NCBI GenBank assembly: GCA_009733775.1
Contig: WOGZ01000012.1
Location: forward strand, 186,001 to 250,000
DNA from: Alectoria sarmentosa
Lineage: Eukaryota; Ascomycota; Lecanoromycetes; Lecanorales; Parmeliaceae
DNA: 64,000 nt
Direction: 5' to 3'
Shown: positions 42,853 to 54,085 of the stretch, piece after piece
How positions within the stretch are numbered: the first letter of the stretch is position 1
How the letters are laid out: every line of letters starts with the position of its first letter
Program-made: the position numbers and the translations under genes
Notes under the pieces: model-generated
The model's database searches: none
Told to the model about the DNA's origin: nothing
Seen by the model: only the letters and a program-made list of their open reading frames with translations

Positions 42853-45800
42853 CTAATTTCTGAACGCCATCAATGGGGGTGCAGTCAAGCCACCTTTGAC
42901 GTTGACGGCATTACTACCTCGAGGCAGCTGAGGTAGAATTTCGGATACCCATCCAATGACCTGCGGAGCTTGGAAAGCAATTCGAAGTCCACCGTCCTTC
43001 ACGTCCATCTTCTGCGATGCAGCCTTATTGTCCGTCTTGGCCGTGGCTCTGGTGTAGACGCATTAGCAGGTAACCTAAGGAATAGTCCATTCAGACTCAC
43101 CCTCCTTTCAAGCCCCACGGTCCGTAGCTAGCCTGTATGGAACTGTCGGTAGATAGAGCAGACATCATTTCTACACTGTTCTGTGTAGTACTCTTGAACT
43201 ATTCGACCCTGTCAGCCTTACTCTACCACCTATGTGACCTTTCGGCACTTACCTCGAGCACTGTATCGGCAGCGACAATGAAAGCTGTCGGGTATGCAGG
43301 GAATTTGCCATAGTCGGTCCGCTTTTCAGCCCCAATTTCAGGATCTTTGTTGACCCAAGTTTTGATTTGTTCGGCGCCAGGGCTAAGCTTGGAATCATCA
43401 GAGATGTCAATGTCGAAATCTTGAAACAAGTCTCCGTGCAACCAGGGCCGTTTGATATTGACCACAATAGCCGAAAAGGACCCTTCAACTCTGCATGAAG
43501 CCATCGCACTTTCAACCTTCTTGCTGGACGACGAGAAGCTCGTACTGGCCTTGACGCTTGCCCACCAATTGCCCACTTCCAAGCTCGCTGATCCAGAAAT
43601 GGTCGACTCCTGTGTGGATGAGCTGCTGGACTTCGACCCGACAGAGAAAGCCACCTTGGTCCACACATCGGCGCTCTCTTCTGTGGATGCTGTAGCGGCA
43701 GACTCGGGCTTTTCGGCAGTGTCGCCGCTTGTGCGAATGAGCGCTTTATTATCAGTCACACCGATGATAGTGCTAGGAGCATCGCCGAGTCCTGCAGTGG
43801 TCGAAAACAGCTGTGCCTGTGTAGTGCTGATGTCACTCTCCAAGGATTTCAAATGCCCCGATATCGCAATTTCCATAGTCGAGATGCCTCCAGCCTCAAG
43901 GCTTGAGACTGAGTCCTTTGTTCCAATTGCCTGAAGTGCATTTTTAGCTGTCAGCCATCGCTCCTTCGCAACCTCAATATTGTTTTTGGCATTCTTGACT
44001 CTGGCAGTACTCTCTGATTTAGCAGGGCTGTTTATCTTAACAGCATTATCTGCCTCAGCAGCTTTGCGCTCTTCTATCTCATATTTGTAGATGTCCTCCA
44101 ATGCCAACTTGAGTTCAAGCTCTTGTTCTTGGCGTATTGATCCCACACTTTCCAACTTTACAGCCTCTTCTTGAGCTCGTGCAAGCTTTTTGTCCGCTTC
44201 GTCCAACTTGACTTTGGCGTCGCTTTTGGCGTCTCCTTCGGCTGCGCCAGAGTACGTGGTATCAGCAGCATCTCTCTCTGAATTCGTTTTAGCCACATTC
44301 TTCAACGCATCAACAAGAGCCTTCTTTGATGTTTTGGCACGCTCTAGGTATTTTAATTGCTTTGTGTCGCTGCCTTGGTCCTTTTTCTCCTCGTTGTAAG
44401 CTGTCTCCACCTTTTCCAAGGCTGCTTCAGCGTCAGCCAACGTGGTTTGTGGCTGCCGTGATTTGCTTCGACTAGCGAGTTGCTGCATCAAGATAATTTG
44501 TAAGCAAGTTTTGGTGGTATTTCTCGCGTGTGCTAACAGCATACCTCATTATAAACTTCGTACGCCTGCTTCATACGCTTCAGGCTTTCCAAACGCAACT
44601 GCAGATGTGCTGGATTGGTAGGATTGCGAGTTTTCCATGCAATTGCTTTCTCCCTACAAAGCTGGGCCCTACATGGAAACTCCCCATTAGTCCAGACAAC
44701 GAACAGGGCTTGGTGTATTGACAACTCACCAATGACTTGGCTCGAGGGTGACTTTGGCCCAATCCGTGCCATCGATGGCAGTGAGCAAAGCATCTCGCGT
44801 GGCTTCCTAGAACAGAACGATCAGAAAATTTGGAAGAGGAGAGTTATAGGTGTAGCTCACCCTGCCTTTTTCAATCCTTGCCATAATAGAATCATGATCG
44901 ACGGCAGCTGTGGCTGTTAGCAAGAGGTAGTGGCAAGTACCGCGATGGATGATTGCGCGACTGACAGAAGCAATATTCGACGCGGTATTTGTCACCATTG
45001 ACCACCCAGTCCATCCAACGGGCATGCAACTCGCCTTGTACCTTGGGTACACATTTGTCAGCCCTGTCGATATTTTTCATTTGGGTCAGTGGGTCAATAC
45101 TCGTTTGATGTCCTTCTGTCTAGCACTAAAGTTGGCGGCGGATTGTTGAGCGTCACCTCCTAGCTCTCTCGCCTCTACCATCCTCGGTGTCAAAGTTCTG
45201 TGCGAGTCAAACATTGCATATTTATGACTCACCCAAGGCTTCGCTGCGTACGGCGTCCCATTTTCCACGTGCTTCAGACCATGCAATCTGCTTCTCTACG
45301 TATCGGTCGACGACAGTACCTGATACGCCAGCTACTTCCAAAGTACTCTTGGCACCGAGGAGTCGTGAACCCAATATGTCAGACTTTGGTGTAAGAATAG
45401 TTTCTTTCGAGCGAAGGAACTTCATTGCCTGACTGTATGTACTTGAGCCGTCGCCGGAAAGATCTGAGTTGATGTTGAATGAGCTGATGTCAGTTTTGCG
45501 TGGGATCAGCATGTCAAGGGCAGTCATGTAACTTCTTGTAACGCTTTTGCCGGTGGGCCCAAGCTGCCGTGGTCTTTCAGCAAGAATGCTTTTGTCATCA
45601 TTCAAGAAAGAGGTGCATACGAACCATTACTCTATCCAGTGGAATCATAGAATCTACCAATATCGCTTCGTTGCATTGGATCATGTTGCGAATATCAGCC
45701 GTGGCTCTTTCTCCTCTGGGTAAATAGCTATATTACATCAATTGTTGTTGCGCAAGAGATTGAGGTAAAAGCACCTACCTGCCGCCAAGCCTAGTATCAA

Positions 45801-45927
45801 TGATTGTCCCGGGTATCTGAATGGTGATATATTGTTCGTAAGCGCAAGGAAAGCAAGCCAGTACGGCTTCACGCAGCTGCGTGTTGATTTTGGCAAGCAG
45901 CTCGAGACTTTGATCGCGGTCCGACAT
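42853..45927 (-). CDS. Eleven-exon protein of unknown function, 834 aa
   Basis: CDS is complement(join(42853..43048,43101..43198,43253..44482,44545..44668,44730..44806,44861..44907,44966..45041,45101..45174,45233..45563,45625..45727,45779..45927)). Ten introns of 51-62 nt, all GT-AG, keep one frame throughout. The N-terminal half (MSDRDQSLELLAKIN..., then IPGTIIDTRLGGSYLPRGERATADIRNMIQ) is hydrophilic. The middle (about 315-470) is a long coiled coil rich in Ala/Glu/Lys. The C-terminal part has VNIKRPWLHGDLFQDFDIDI, KFPAYPTAFIVAADTVLEV and finally APQVIGWVSEILPQLP. That pattern recurs in uncharacterised secreted-like or toxin-like fungal proteins I cannot name. No signal peptide or TM is visible. 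Exons 3-6 are the least certain; alternative acceptors exist. Confidence 0.65.
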
Positions 45928-47317
45928 GATGAATAAATGTTGAGGCGCTCTTGTGATCTCTTGACTGATGTTGAGCCAGGGGTACAATGGAGGCGACGGA
46001 AACAGGCAAGGAGGCCACTTTTTGTTGTAAGAAACTCAGAGGATCTTCTTGAAGCTCGAGGAAGAGTGCAACTTGGATGAACAGAATTCCTGCAATGATA
46101 GTCTTTTATGATCGACTAGACCGCTGAGCATGCGTCAAGCAAACGCCATATCCAGTCCTCTATATTGGTCTAGAATGCCTCCGACAAGTTCCATTTCGCT
46201 AGAGATTCAGACCGTGCGCTGTGTGGCAAAGATGACCGTTCCTCTTGACGACGAATTGCCATTTCTGGACGTTGATGAAATGAAGAATCCTCATCCCCGC
46301 ATACTGAGCACCAATTGGGATCCAAGAAAGTCCGCTCAAGATGGTGTCTACCCAGAAGGGGTAATACCGTTTCCACAGCCTTTTCCCAAAGTCGGTCATC
46401 AGCTTCGACTCTTCATTATTTCGCCAAATTTTCAATAGTGTTCCAGAGCTCATATGGCCAAGTTTTTTGAGGGAGCCACTATTGAGGATGTGGATCTAAC
46501 GACATGTGACGAAAATTCTTTTCGGCGCCTAGAAGCTGCATATGCCAGCCATATACCTCAGTATCACGGCGAAACCGCACGCCCATAAGTCCTGGGATCC
46601 AGAGTTCACGCTAATTCATATGAAGATTTGTCGATGGTGGCGAGAAAATGGCGCTCGTTCATCACAGCTGACCCTCACACAAGAAAAAGGGCCGAGAAAG
46701 TCAGCTAGTAGGGAATGTAGAGAACGAGTTGATCGTTTCTGCCAACGCTCGACCTATACGGAAAAGTAAACTTCCAACCAATCTTCTCTCGACCACCTCG
46801 AATTGCCAAGATCAGCTCGATTTGTAACCAGCTGGTATCACACGCTCACATCCTAGGACAAACCAACAACTGACCATCCTGACCTAATTTGGATATTGTC
46901 TCTTGTCCGTGTGACAACCTGTTCATCGGAAAGCTGAGCTGATGAAACTGGTGGAAATTTTAGTCTCCTTCCTTCCTAATCTGTATCTGAAGCTGCAAAC
47001 ACCATGCTTTTGCAGTATCTAGGAGAAACTTCCTGAGCGCAAATGAACAGCGAGATTTGAAGGCAGGTCAAGGCTAACAAAGATATATCTTCGGGACGAG
47101 ATGTCATGGAAGAAAAGCAAAGACGCATCAATCGCATTTGATTAGCCTGAGTTGTAACGACTGTCTGCAGTCTCGTGGTCCATTAGTTTAGATACCCAAA
47201 CTGCCTTCCCCCATTATCCTCAAGAAAGGCACAAAGAATTCCTTCCTCCCTTCCTTCTCCCATTATCCTCACGAAAGGCACAAAGAATTCCTTCCTCCCT
47301 TCCTCCCTTCCTTCCCC
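45928..47317. other. Intergenic, no supported gene
   Basis: The plus-strand frame at 46130-46438 is the longest and has no recognised motif. A 49-bp tandem repeat lies at the right end. Confidence 0.45.
47209..47309. repeat. 49-bp direct tandem repeat
   Basis: CCCATTATCCTCAAGAAAGG (47209) recurs 49 bp later with one substitution (CACGAAAGG). Each copy is followed by CACAAAGAATT and a CCTTCCTCCC tract. It lies just beyond the stop of the small QGFQP-repeat gene. Confidence 0.75.
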
Positions 47318-47671
47318 TTACTTCTGAGGGATAAAAGCAATGTCCGAAACCAAGTTCCTAAGCTTGTCAAGGGCCTCTTGAGCAGCTCTCACTGCTTTTC
47401 CAATCTCTGTATATTTCTCAGCGTCGATAGTCAGATTGCGACCCACAGGCTGGAAACCACTTTGCAAAAAGCCTGGAGCAGCTATTGGCTGGAATCCTTG
47501 ATTCCCAAAGCCCTTGAAGCCGTCGTCGTTGGTGGCATTGAAACCGCTATGAGTGAGTCCCACGGAGGTGGCTTGATCCACCGGCTGAAATCCTTGGTTG
47601 TTGAACTCAGGCTTCTGGGAGTCTTCTGTCTTGGAATCGGTGGGCGGGATGGAGCTGGGTCGATCTGACAT
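47318..47671 (-). CDS. Small QGFQP-repeat protein, 117 aa
   Basis: The single-exon frame starts MSDRPSSIPPTDSKTED. The centre contains NNQGFQPV, GNQGFQPI and QSGFQPV units separated by Gly/Asn/Ser-rich spacers (LTHSGFN, DDGFKGFG), an imperfect repeat of about 10-30 residues. The C-terminal 45 residues (DAEKYTEIGKAVRAAQEALDKLRNLV) form a likely amphipathic helix. The open frame extends upstream, but the composition suits a start at 47671. No family is recognised; codon use and repeat structure suggest a real protein. Confidence 0.55.
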   Translation of the reverse strand: MSDRPSSIPPTDSKTEDSQKPEFNNQGFQPVDQATSVGLTHSGFNATNDDGFKGFGNQGFQPIAAPGFLQSGFQPVGRNLTIDAEKYTEIGKAVRAAQEALDKLRNLVSDIAFIPQK

Positions 47672-49477
47672 GGTGGTTGAGAAAGATTGGTTTGGAGGAT
47701 GATGATGATAAGTCGAATTCTGGAGGGTTTGCTTTTCGGTGGAAATGGGACTTGGGTTGGGGTTCCGTTTGCTGATATATATGCGTAGAATCCGATCTTG
47801 GCATATCAAGGACACATCGTGATTTTATATCGCGCTCAGAGTTAGATGATGGGGAGATCATAGCTTCACTAACGCCCATGACCCGCTGTACTGACTATAC
47901 CCTCTTTCAAGCGATTGCGCCTGGTCATCACCACATCGGATCACGATCTCTCCATTCATCTTCCCAAAACAGCAGAAATTTAGCGACAGATGCAGAATTC
48001 GGAGTTCCAAGAAGTTGCGTTGACCCCACAGTTTTCTCAAACAGCCACAATCACCTCATTCCATACGAATGCGACGGCATCTCGGATTACCTAGACCTAG
48101 CAGAGCACGATTAAGCCATGGTGTGTCAATCAACCTAGAGAAGGAAATTGTGGTGTGACTTGGTGAAAGTCGCCTTCGAACCGTTCGGGATTCTAGATCT
48201 GATTTGATGAAGTTCATGTGATGAGCCTGACTCGGGCGCCTCCAGTAAAGCCTGAATTGCAATTACATCTATTATGGAGTGCTCTCCGCAAGTGCGTCAT
48301 AGGAATACGCCTAGAAAAAAAAGCTTCTAGCGTTGAGACGTTGCTAGCTGCTCCCAACTAGGTGAGGTTTTCGCCAGAGAGAGGCCATAGGTCGTCATTA
48401 CGATATTCAGAGATTCGCTTAGCCTGGAGAGTGACACCATATGATGACCCAGGCTTGAACAAGTAAGACGATTATCTTCGAGATGACTTGCAAGTTGCTG
48501 ATTTCTAAATAAGCTTGACGTTCTCAGCCGCCTGTCCGATCGTCCTTCAGCCAGCCACATTTCAGCGCTGTGGCTGCCGTCACCCAATTGGGATCCCTGA
48601 CGATGCAAAGGTTTCCTGGTAGCTGGCAAGTAAAGGACATGATCTGCCAAGAGACATTTTAGACCGAGATCCATTCTCATCACAGTCACACTTCCCATTT
48701 TTGATGTTCAGCTGACCTGAATTTTGCATTACCCGCAGCCACAGAATGCTATTCGAAATTTGACGGCGATCTTCATCCAACAGAGGTGAGGAGGACATGC
48801 ATATGGATGTGATGGATGCATGCTCTGTCACGTTCGGCTCATTCTGTTCCAAAAAGACTCGCTATTTTGCTTCAATCCTGAAAATGAGGCGCTCGCCCTA
48901 CTCATCTCCTCTTTATTAGGGCAGAATTTCAGCTGGTGAAGACACAAGCCATCGTTGCTCTAGACCTCACCTTCATGCTAGCGAAACGATTTTCGACCGG
49001 CTGACACCCTTCGTTCGTAGCAAATTTCCTAAAAGAGCCTGCTCTGGCATATTAGATTAGAGAACTATGTATACATATGCACGATGGGGCCAAAAGGAGA
49101 AGCGCGTGACTCGTGCCTACCAGAACTAGCTATGCATGCCGACGGTCAACTCGCCTTTCTTGGACATATCCCGCGATGCTGGGTAATCGTAGGCCTTCGA
49201 AGCGCAACTAAGCAGTTTGATAATCTGCCAATATTTACGATAGCCTTGATTGCTCTCCGGAACAAGGGTAAATGGAATGGTCTCGACTTCTCCATCCCTT
49301 CTATTCCTGGTTCTGTATTCTCAATGGTCGCTCTAGACTTCCTCGGTTGTCTAGATTTATATTATTGAATACTGATCTAAAGTCCAGACCATCTTTGATA
49401 AATGATAAGAGCTGTGAAGCTCCCAGTCAATTCAACTTACTCGACGTGTACCTCTCTCTTCTCCTCTCAACAACTTC
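47672..49477. other. Gene-poor stretch
   Basis: Short frames only, with no motif recognised. The right end is upstream of the nuclease-like gene, with a CTCTCTTCTCCTCTC pyrimidine tract directly before its ATG. Confidence 0.5.
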
Positions 49478-50110
49478 ATGATGGCTAATCCTTGGAACAA
49501 TCTCGATGTCATCATGCAAAACGAGGACTATACGAACGCAATTTGGAACTTCATCTTGAACCAAGCCTTTCCGGCACCAAATTACATCATTGTCCCCGAA
49601 TATCGCTTTTTCGACGGTCAAGGTTGGGCAGATCTCGCCGTAGTGAGGCTCGGTAATCCCGTTAGACTCATACTCGTCTACGAGGGTAAGAGAGTTGGTG
49701 GCCAGTTCCACACCATGAACCATGCTCTAGGCCAAGCATTAGCATGCGCGAACTCCTATGGAAATAATCACAATCCAGCCCTGATAGCCGCACTCGGGAC
49801 CAGTTTTGTAGTGGCCCGGTCCGACGGCACACCTTCTACCGCTTTTCACGCCAACCAAAATGGCATTTCAGATATCACTGATCGGGACAACTGGGATAAG
49901 ATAGCGGCAAGAATGATACAGATTAGAAACTGTCAGTATATTTGAGTGTTATGAAAATGATGAAAACTAATACTCTTCATCAGGGAACGGATCTTATGCC
50001 GGCCTCTAATGGTTGAATCTCTTGCAAAATACGACCAAAGACTTCAACACCCATATTACGTGAGGGCATGGTATTGGGGTGAAGAGACTCGGTGTTCGGA
50101 GAGAACATGA
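49478..50110 (+). CDS. PD-(D/E)XK nuclease-like small protein
   Basis: CDS is join(49478..49935,49984..50110), 194 aa. Residues 35-71 (NYIIVPEYRF...GWADLAVVRLGNPVRLILVYEGKR) fit the core of the PD-(D/E)XK fold: a beta hairpin with D52, then a strand with E69-x-K71. A helix with H82 and Q86 (NHALGQALACANSY) follows, then a strand (PALIAALGTSFVVAR). The 48-nt intron (GTATAT...CATCAG, branch ACTAAT) extends the protein by 42 residues; without it the frame stops at 49943. I recall similar short proteins in other ascomycetes, often beside NLR/HET genes. Nuclease activity is an inference; no assay-linked relative is known to me. Confidence 0.6.
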
Positions 50111-50834
50111 CGATGGTAATTAATGAGAGAGCATTGAGCTTGAATTCTTTTGGTCGCTTGCGGAGCATGAGATAGCTATCGAAACGTTAGTAATCGGGGA
50201 GAGATAACACGATCTTTAATGAGGAGTAGCAGTATTTTTTTACATCCGGCTACAAATTTGCCGTTTTTTTTCAGTCGCTGTGCTTTCATCCTACTTATAA
50301 CTCACGATGTATGGGTAGCGTCCGCTCAAGGAGCAGACTTGAGGACTTTGCTAGCGCAGAGACCTATATCGGTTGACCTTCTAATTCAAAAGAGCACCAG
50401 ATTCGGCCCGGCCAACACCGATAGAGGTTTAACTGAGAGTACTTTACTTACTGTTCTCTGGTGTCTTGGAGGCCGGAAGCGGCTGTCAACCAATAGCCGC
50501 TTTTGACCTAACGAAGCCCGTTTTTGGCCTCCGAAACACCCGAAAACAGATACTTCTGGTGAAATGCTTGGTGTCTTACGCTCTGAAGGGAAAGGGTCGG
50601 TGAACCAAGCCGTCACTGCCGCGAACTGTCAAAGGCAAGGTCTGCGATGTTTTACTCCTACCAGGTGACCTGCCTTTCCATTTCACTTCATATCCTCCTG
50701 GTGAAATGCCAGGTCGTCTTCTTCTTACTGCAAACATAATTGTGTTACTGCCTCGATTGAACGGAGACCCAGTGGAAAGAGTGTTTGCTGACAGAATTGA
50801 GGCGTTCCGCAAATTTATCCACTATATCATGAAA
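50111..50834. other. Intergenic, convergent
   Basis: Between the nuclease-like gene (+) and the HET gene (-). Bases 50490-50530 contain short inverted GCCGGAAGCGGC/AGCCGCTTT-type sequence. No gene supported. Confidence 0.45.
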
Positions 50835-53099
50835 CTAGACAATCGTAATTGTCCGTACAGGGAAGCCATGAAAATTATCTGTGGACGACTCAAACCCACC
50901 GATTCTTTCATATATATCACTCTCCTTATGCCTTAGCATCAGACCTTTGATAGTCTGGAAGCATCCACAAGGGTTTAGGTGAACCCACACAGCGACGCAG
51001 AATACTTCATCATTCCACCATGAAGTTGTTGCTCCTGACGGTCTTGTATCTGTACGTCCATAGGTAGGTGGAATGTTGGGTGTTTTCTTTCCTTGGACTT
51101 GGAGCCGTTGATGAAAAAAATGATTGATGTCTGTAAATTGCTTGCCAATGGGTCTTGCATTTTCCAGCCAACGCAATTCACCGTACGGCAGAGGATCGCC
51201 ATACCATGCTCGACGCAGGATGGCGCTAAGCTCTATGTGCCCTCCATTTACCTCTCCGTACTGCAGTAATTGATCCTTCAGTGTGATCTCACATCGCAGT
51301 ATTCGACAATCATACGCTTGATGACGACTTTGATCGACGCCAGTGGCAAGATTTGGATCGAATGCAATTCTTCCATCTAGAGACGCCCAAGACCAGCTTG
51401 GAGCGCGGTATGAGGAAGTCCTGGTTGCACCGCTCTTTGGGTGCCACATAAGGTATTCCAATAAGCGGTCTTCCCAGAAGCCCGCAACGTATCGGGTCTT
51501 TAAAGCGTCTCCGAACTTTTCAGCAATACCGGCGAGCGCGACAAGTTTGTCAGAAGCACACGTCATTGAGCGCAGAGAGTATCTCTCGATAAGGTGAGTC
51601 CATTGCGTATGCAAATTTTGGAGGCGTTCGAGCTCTGCTGCTTGCTGGCCTAAAAAGCTTGCCGACGATCTTATAGGGATCACGACACCTTCAAGCTTAT
51701 TATGTACCAGAGTCTTCGTGCCACCGTGGACGTCTGGTGTGCCTTGGTTCAGAAGTAGTGGCATCGGATCAGGGCGAACAAACTTGACAGCAGAAGTAGA
51801 CCACCATGATTCATCAGATTGGGGTACGTATTTAGAGCTTCCAAGGTTGGCAACGACAACCTTACAGCGCCACTGAAGTGTCTGAGTAGAGTAAACCAAT
51901 TGCCTTTCTGACAATAATTGTTCCTGCAATGTCCAGGCTCTTCTGTCCACAGGTTCCAAGGGAGGTTCAGGATCTATTCCCCATGAAAGCTCTCGATGTC
52001 TTAACCTTCTGCGAATGTTGACAGTACCAGCCTGAAAACCATTATGCATGAATGGAATTGTGTTGGCTGATGACGGGGCCTTTCTAGGCCGCAGGAAACC
52101 TTCGTCTACATTCTTGGCGGAAGCTGCAACAATGGTTATATAACTTGACTGGTATATAGACGCCATCCGAGATATCTCCAACGCCTTATCTTGAGAGGAA
52201 TCCTGTAAGATACACATAGCGTCAAGCCAAAGATAAGGTATACCCAAGCTTTTCGTAATCTCGAGGGCATCTTGCACTGTCTTTGACATCAACGAGGGAT
52301 CAATTTCTTTCTGGAATTGAGCACAGTTCTTGTGCGTCAATACTGTACTTTGGCTACCCCAACAGTACGAGACTGTGATATATCTCCCTTTAAGCCCGTT
52401 TGTGACAAGAAGTCTTGATCTCTGCTTGCCAAATGTAGGTAACAATTCGATGACTCTAGTGGGAAGGGGAACATCGGACGTCTTTGAACAGTTCACATGA
52501 TCAGCACAAGACTCAATCCATCGCTGCACCTCCGCAATGGCTTCATAACTATATACCACTGGTTGAATTTCTCGGGTAGGAATTATCTTGGCTGCCGGGT
52601 CCGACGAGTTAGCGAAAATGTCGAAGGAAAGGTGCCGATGCAGTGATCTCTCTATCCAATTTCCATCACACTCTTTGTTTTGAGTATCAAGGCTTGGTCC
52701 TGCTCCTACAGATTTGGAGCTTAGACGGAGTTCCAGAGCTACCTCCAAGTCGAAGCTGCCAGCAGGAGTGATTCTAGAGTCATGGCACGGTTGAACGTTC
52801 ATTGCTACCAGCAAGCAAGTTTTAGTGCCAAAAACTGCCGAGCGTCCCATCATATCATCTACATGCGTTTTGAGTAGATGACACCAGGTACAGCCAATTT
52901 GAGTCGATATCGCCAGGTTCTCAAGGCCGACGGCAAAAACACTACGCTTGTGTTCACTAAGCCATATCTCAGCATACGCACTGGTGTCAAATGTGTCTTG
53001 CCAACATCGCATACAGATACCCTGTCGTAAGAAATAGCTCTCACTTTCGTTGCTTTGCGAGCTAAAGACGATATCAAGGTCGTAGGGTATGTCTTGCAT
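50835..53099 (-). CDS. HET-domain (heterokaryon incompatibility) protein
   Basis: Single exon, 754 aa. The HET domain begins at YITVSYCWG (240-248) and continues with KTVQDALEITKSLGIPYLWLDAMCILQD (271-298). It then has EISRMASIYQSSYITIVAASA and ends near DRRAWTLQEQLLSERQLVYS (383-402). An N-terminal Cys-containing segment (CMRCWQDTF, CTWCHLL) is common upstream of HET domains. The C-terminal APSWSWASLDG is the usual closing motif. HET domains trigger cell death when non-self is sensed during hyphal fusion. The gene looks intact, and a NACHT receptor lies 21 kb away in the same window. Confidence 0.92.
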   Translation of the reverse strand: MQDIPYDLDIVFSSQSNESESYFLRQGICMRCWQDTFDTSAYAEIWLSEHKRSVFAVGLENLAISTQIGCTWCHLLKTHVDDMMGRSAVFGTKTCLLVAMNVQPCHDSRITPAGSFDLEVALELRLSSKSVGAGPSLDTQNKECDGNWIERSLHRHLSFDIFANSSDPAAKIIPTREIQPVVYSYEAIAEVQRWIESCADHVNCSKTSDVPLPTRVIELLPTFGKQRSRLLVTNGLKGRYITVSYCWGSQSTVLTHKNCAQFQKEIDPSLMSKTVQDALEITKSLGIPYLWLDAMCILQDSSQDKALEISRMASIYQSSYITIVAASAKNVDEGFLRPRKAPSSANTIPFMHNGFQAGTVNIRRRLRHRELSWGIDPEPPLEPVDRRAWTLQEQLLSERQLVYSTQTLQWRCKVVVANLGSSKYVPQSDESWWSTSAVKFVRPDPMPLLLNQGTPDVHGGTKTLVHNKLEGVVIPIRSSASFLGQQAAELERLQNLHTQWTHLIERYSLRSMTCASDKLVALAGIAEKFGDALKTRYVAGFWEDRLLEYLMWHPKSGATRTSSYRAPSWSWASLDGRIAFDPNLATGVDQSRHQAYDCRILRCEITLKDQLLQYGEVNGGHIELSAILRRAWYGDPLPYGELRWLENARPIGKQFTDINHFFHQRLQVQGKKTPNIPPTYGRTDTRPSGATTSWWNDEVFCVAVWVHLNPCGCFQTIKGLMLRHKESDIYERIGGFESSTDNFHGFPVRTITIV

Positions 53100-54085
53100 C
53101 GTAGCGGGGTGTGTTGTGGACTACAGTCTCCTTTGCCCTTCTGAAAGATCGAGGACCATTTTATTCCCCAAACCTTTTGCCTCCTTTTCCTCTTTCTCCT
53201 CTTTCTATTTAGAAAATGGCGCTTGTACTTGTCTATCCTGCTAGCAGAAGCTTCGGACCTTTCGCGCAAAAGGATCGACTAGCGACATATAACCCCAATC
53301 AGACTATTGACTTAGCGAAAGCCATTCAAGACAGTCAGAGGAATATGAGTTTGCGTGCTCTCAACAAGAGCTTATCTTACGCCGACATTGGTATTGGCCT
53401 TGTTTGTGGGTTTGGAGGAACCCTTCCAAAACGTGGTATAATGTGGGGTCGAAGGTGCTCTGTGCAAGCAGTTGTCATGACTTAGGTTTTCTAGTAGCCG
53501 GTATTGAGCTACAATTATGAGAGATCAGCGTTGAAAAGATAATGGTTTCCTGGAGCCGAAGAGCCGAGTATCTTCCGAGGTACCTGTAGGCAGCAACTTG
53601 TGCGCCATTACACTAGTGGGCCTTGGGCGCGGCGTAATACTCACTTCAGCCAGATGAACAGACAGCGAGGTCATTGGCCTTTCAAACATATTTCAGGTCG
53701 ACTGGTTGAATGCTTCACTGGCTATTGTATGGACCGAAACAAAAGCAGTAGCGCATTATATGTCGTGCCAACGGAACAGACAAGTCATCGGAAGCCTCAC
53801 TGCCGTTCTTGGTGGCACGACTGGTATGACATTGGTCTCCCCAGTCGCTTCAACCCCGTAGCCGTGGTATTGAGGGATATGGGGTCAAATTTCAAGAGCT
53901 GGGTGTAAAACTTTCACGTTGGAGGCAAGTCCGTAAAAATTCATTGGGTTGAAATGGAGGATCCGGCGCCTAGTTTCGCCGCCCCGATGGATTTTCCAAA
54001 ATTGAGCGATGAAGCTGTGGTGGAGATACTCATAAAGCACTTGATAATGGCATACTAAAGGGTATATTTCCTTTACAGGTCCATC
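53100..54085. other. Intergenic, HET / TIM50 divergent region
   Basis: An 89-codon plus-strand frame (53216-53485, starting MALVLVYPASRSFGPF) begins 117 bp from the HET start. It has no recognisable domain and may be chance. The rest is promoter for TIM50. Confidence 0.45.
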
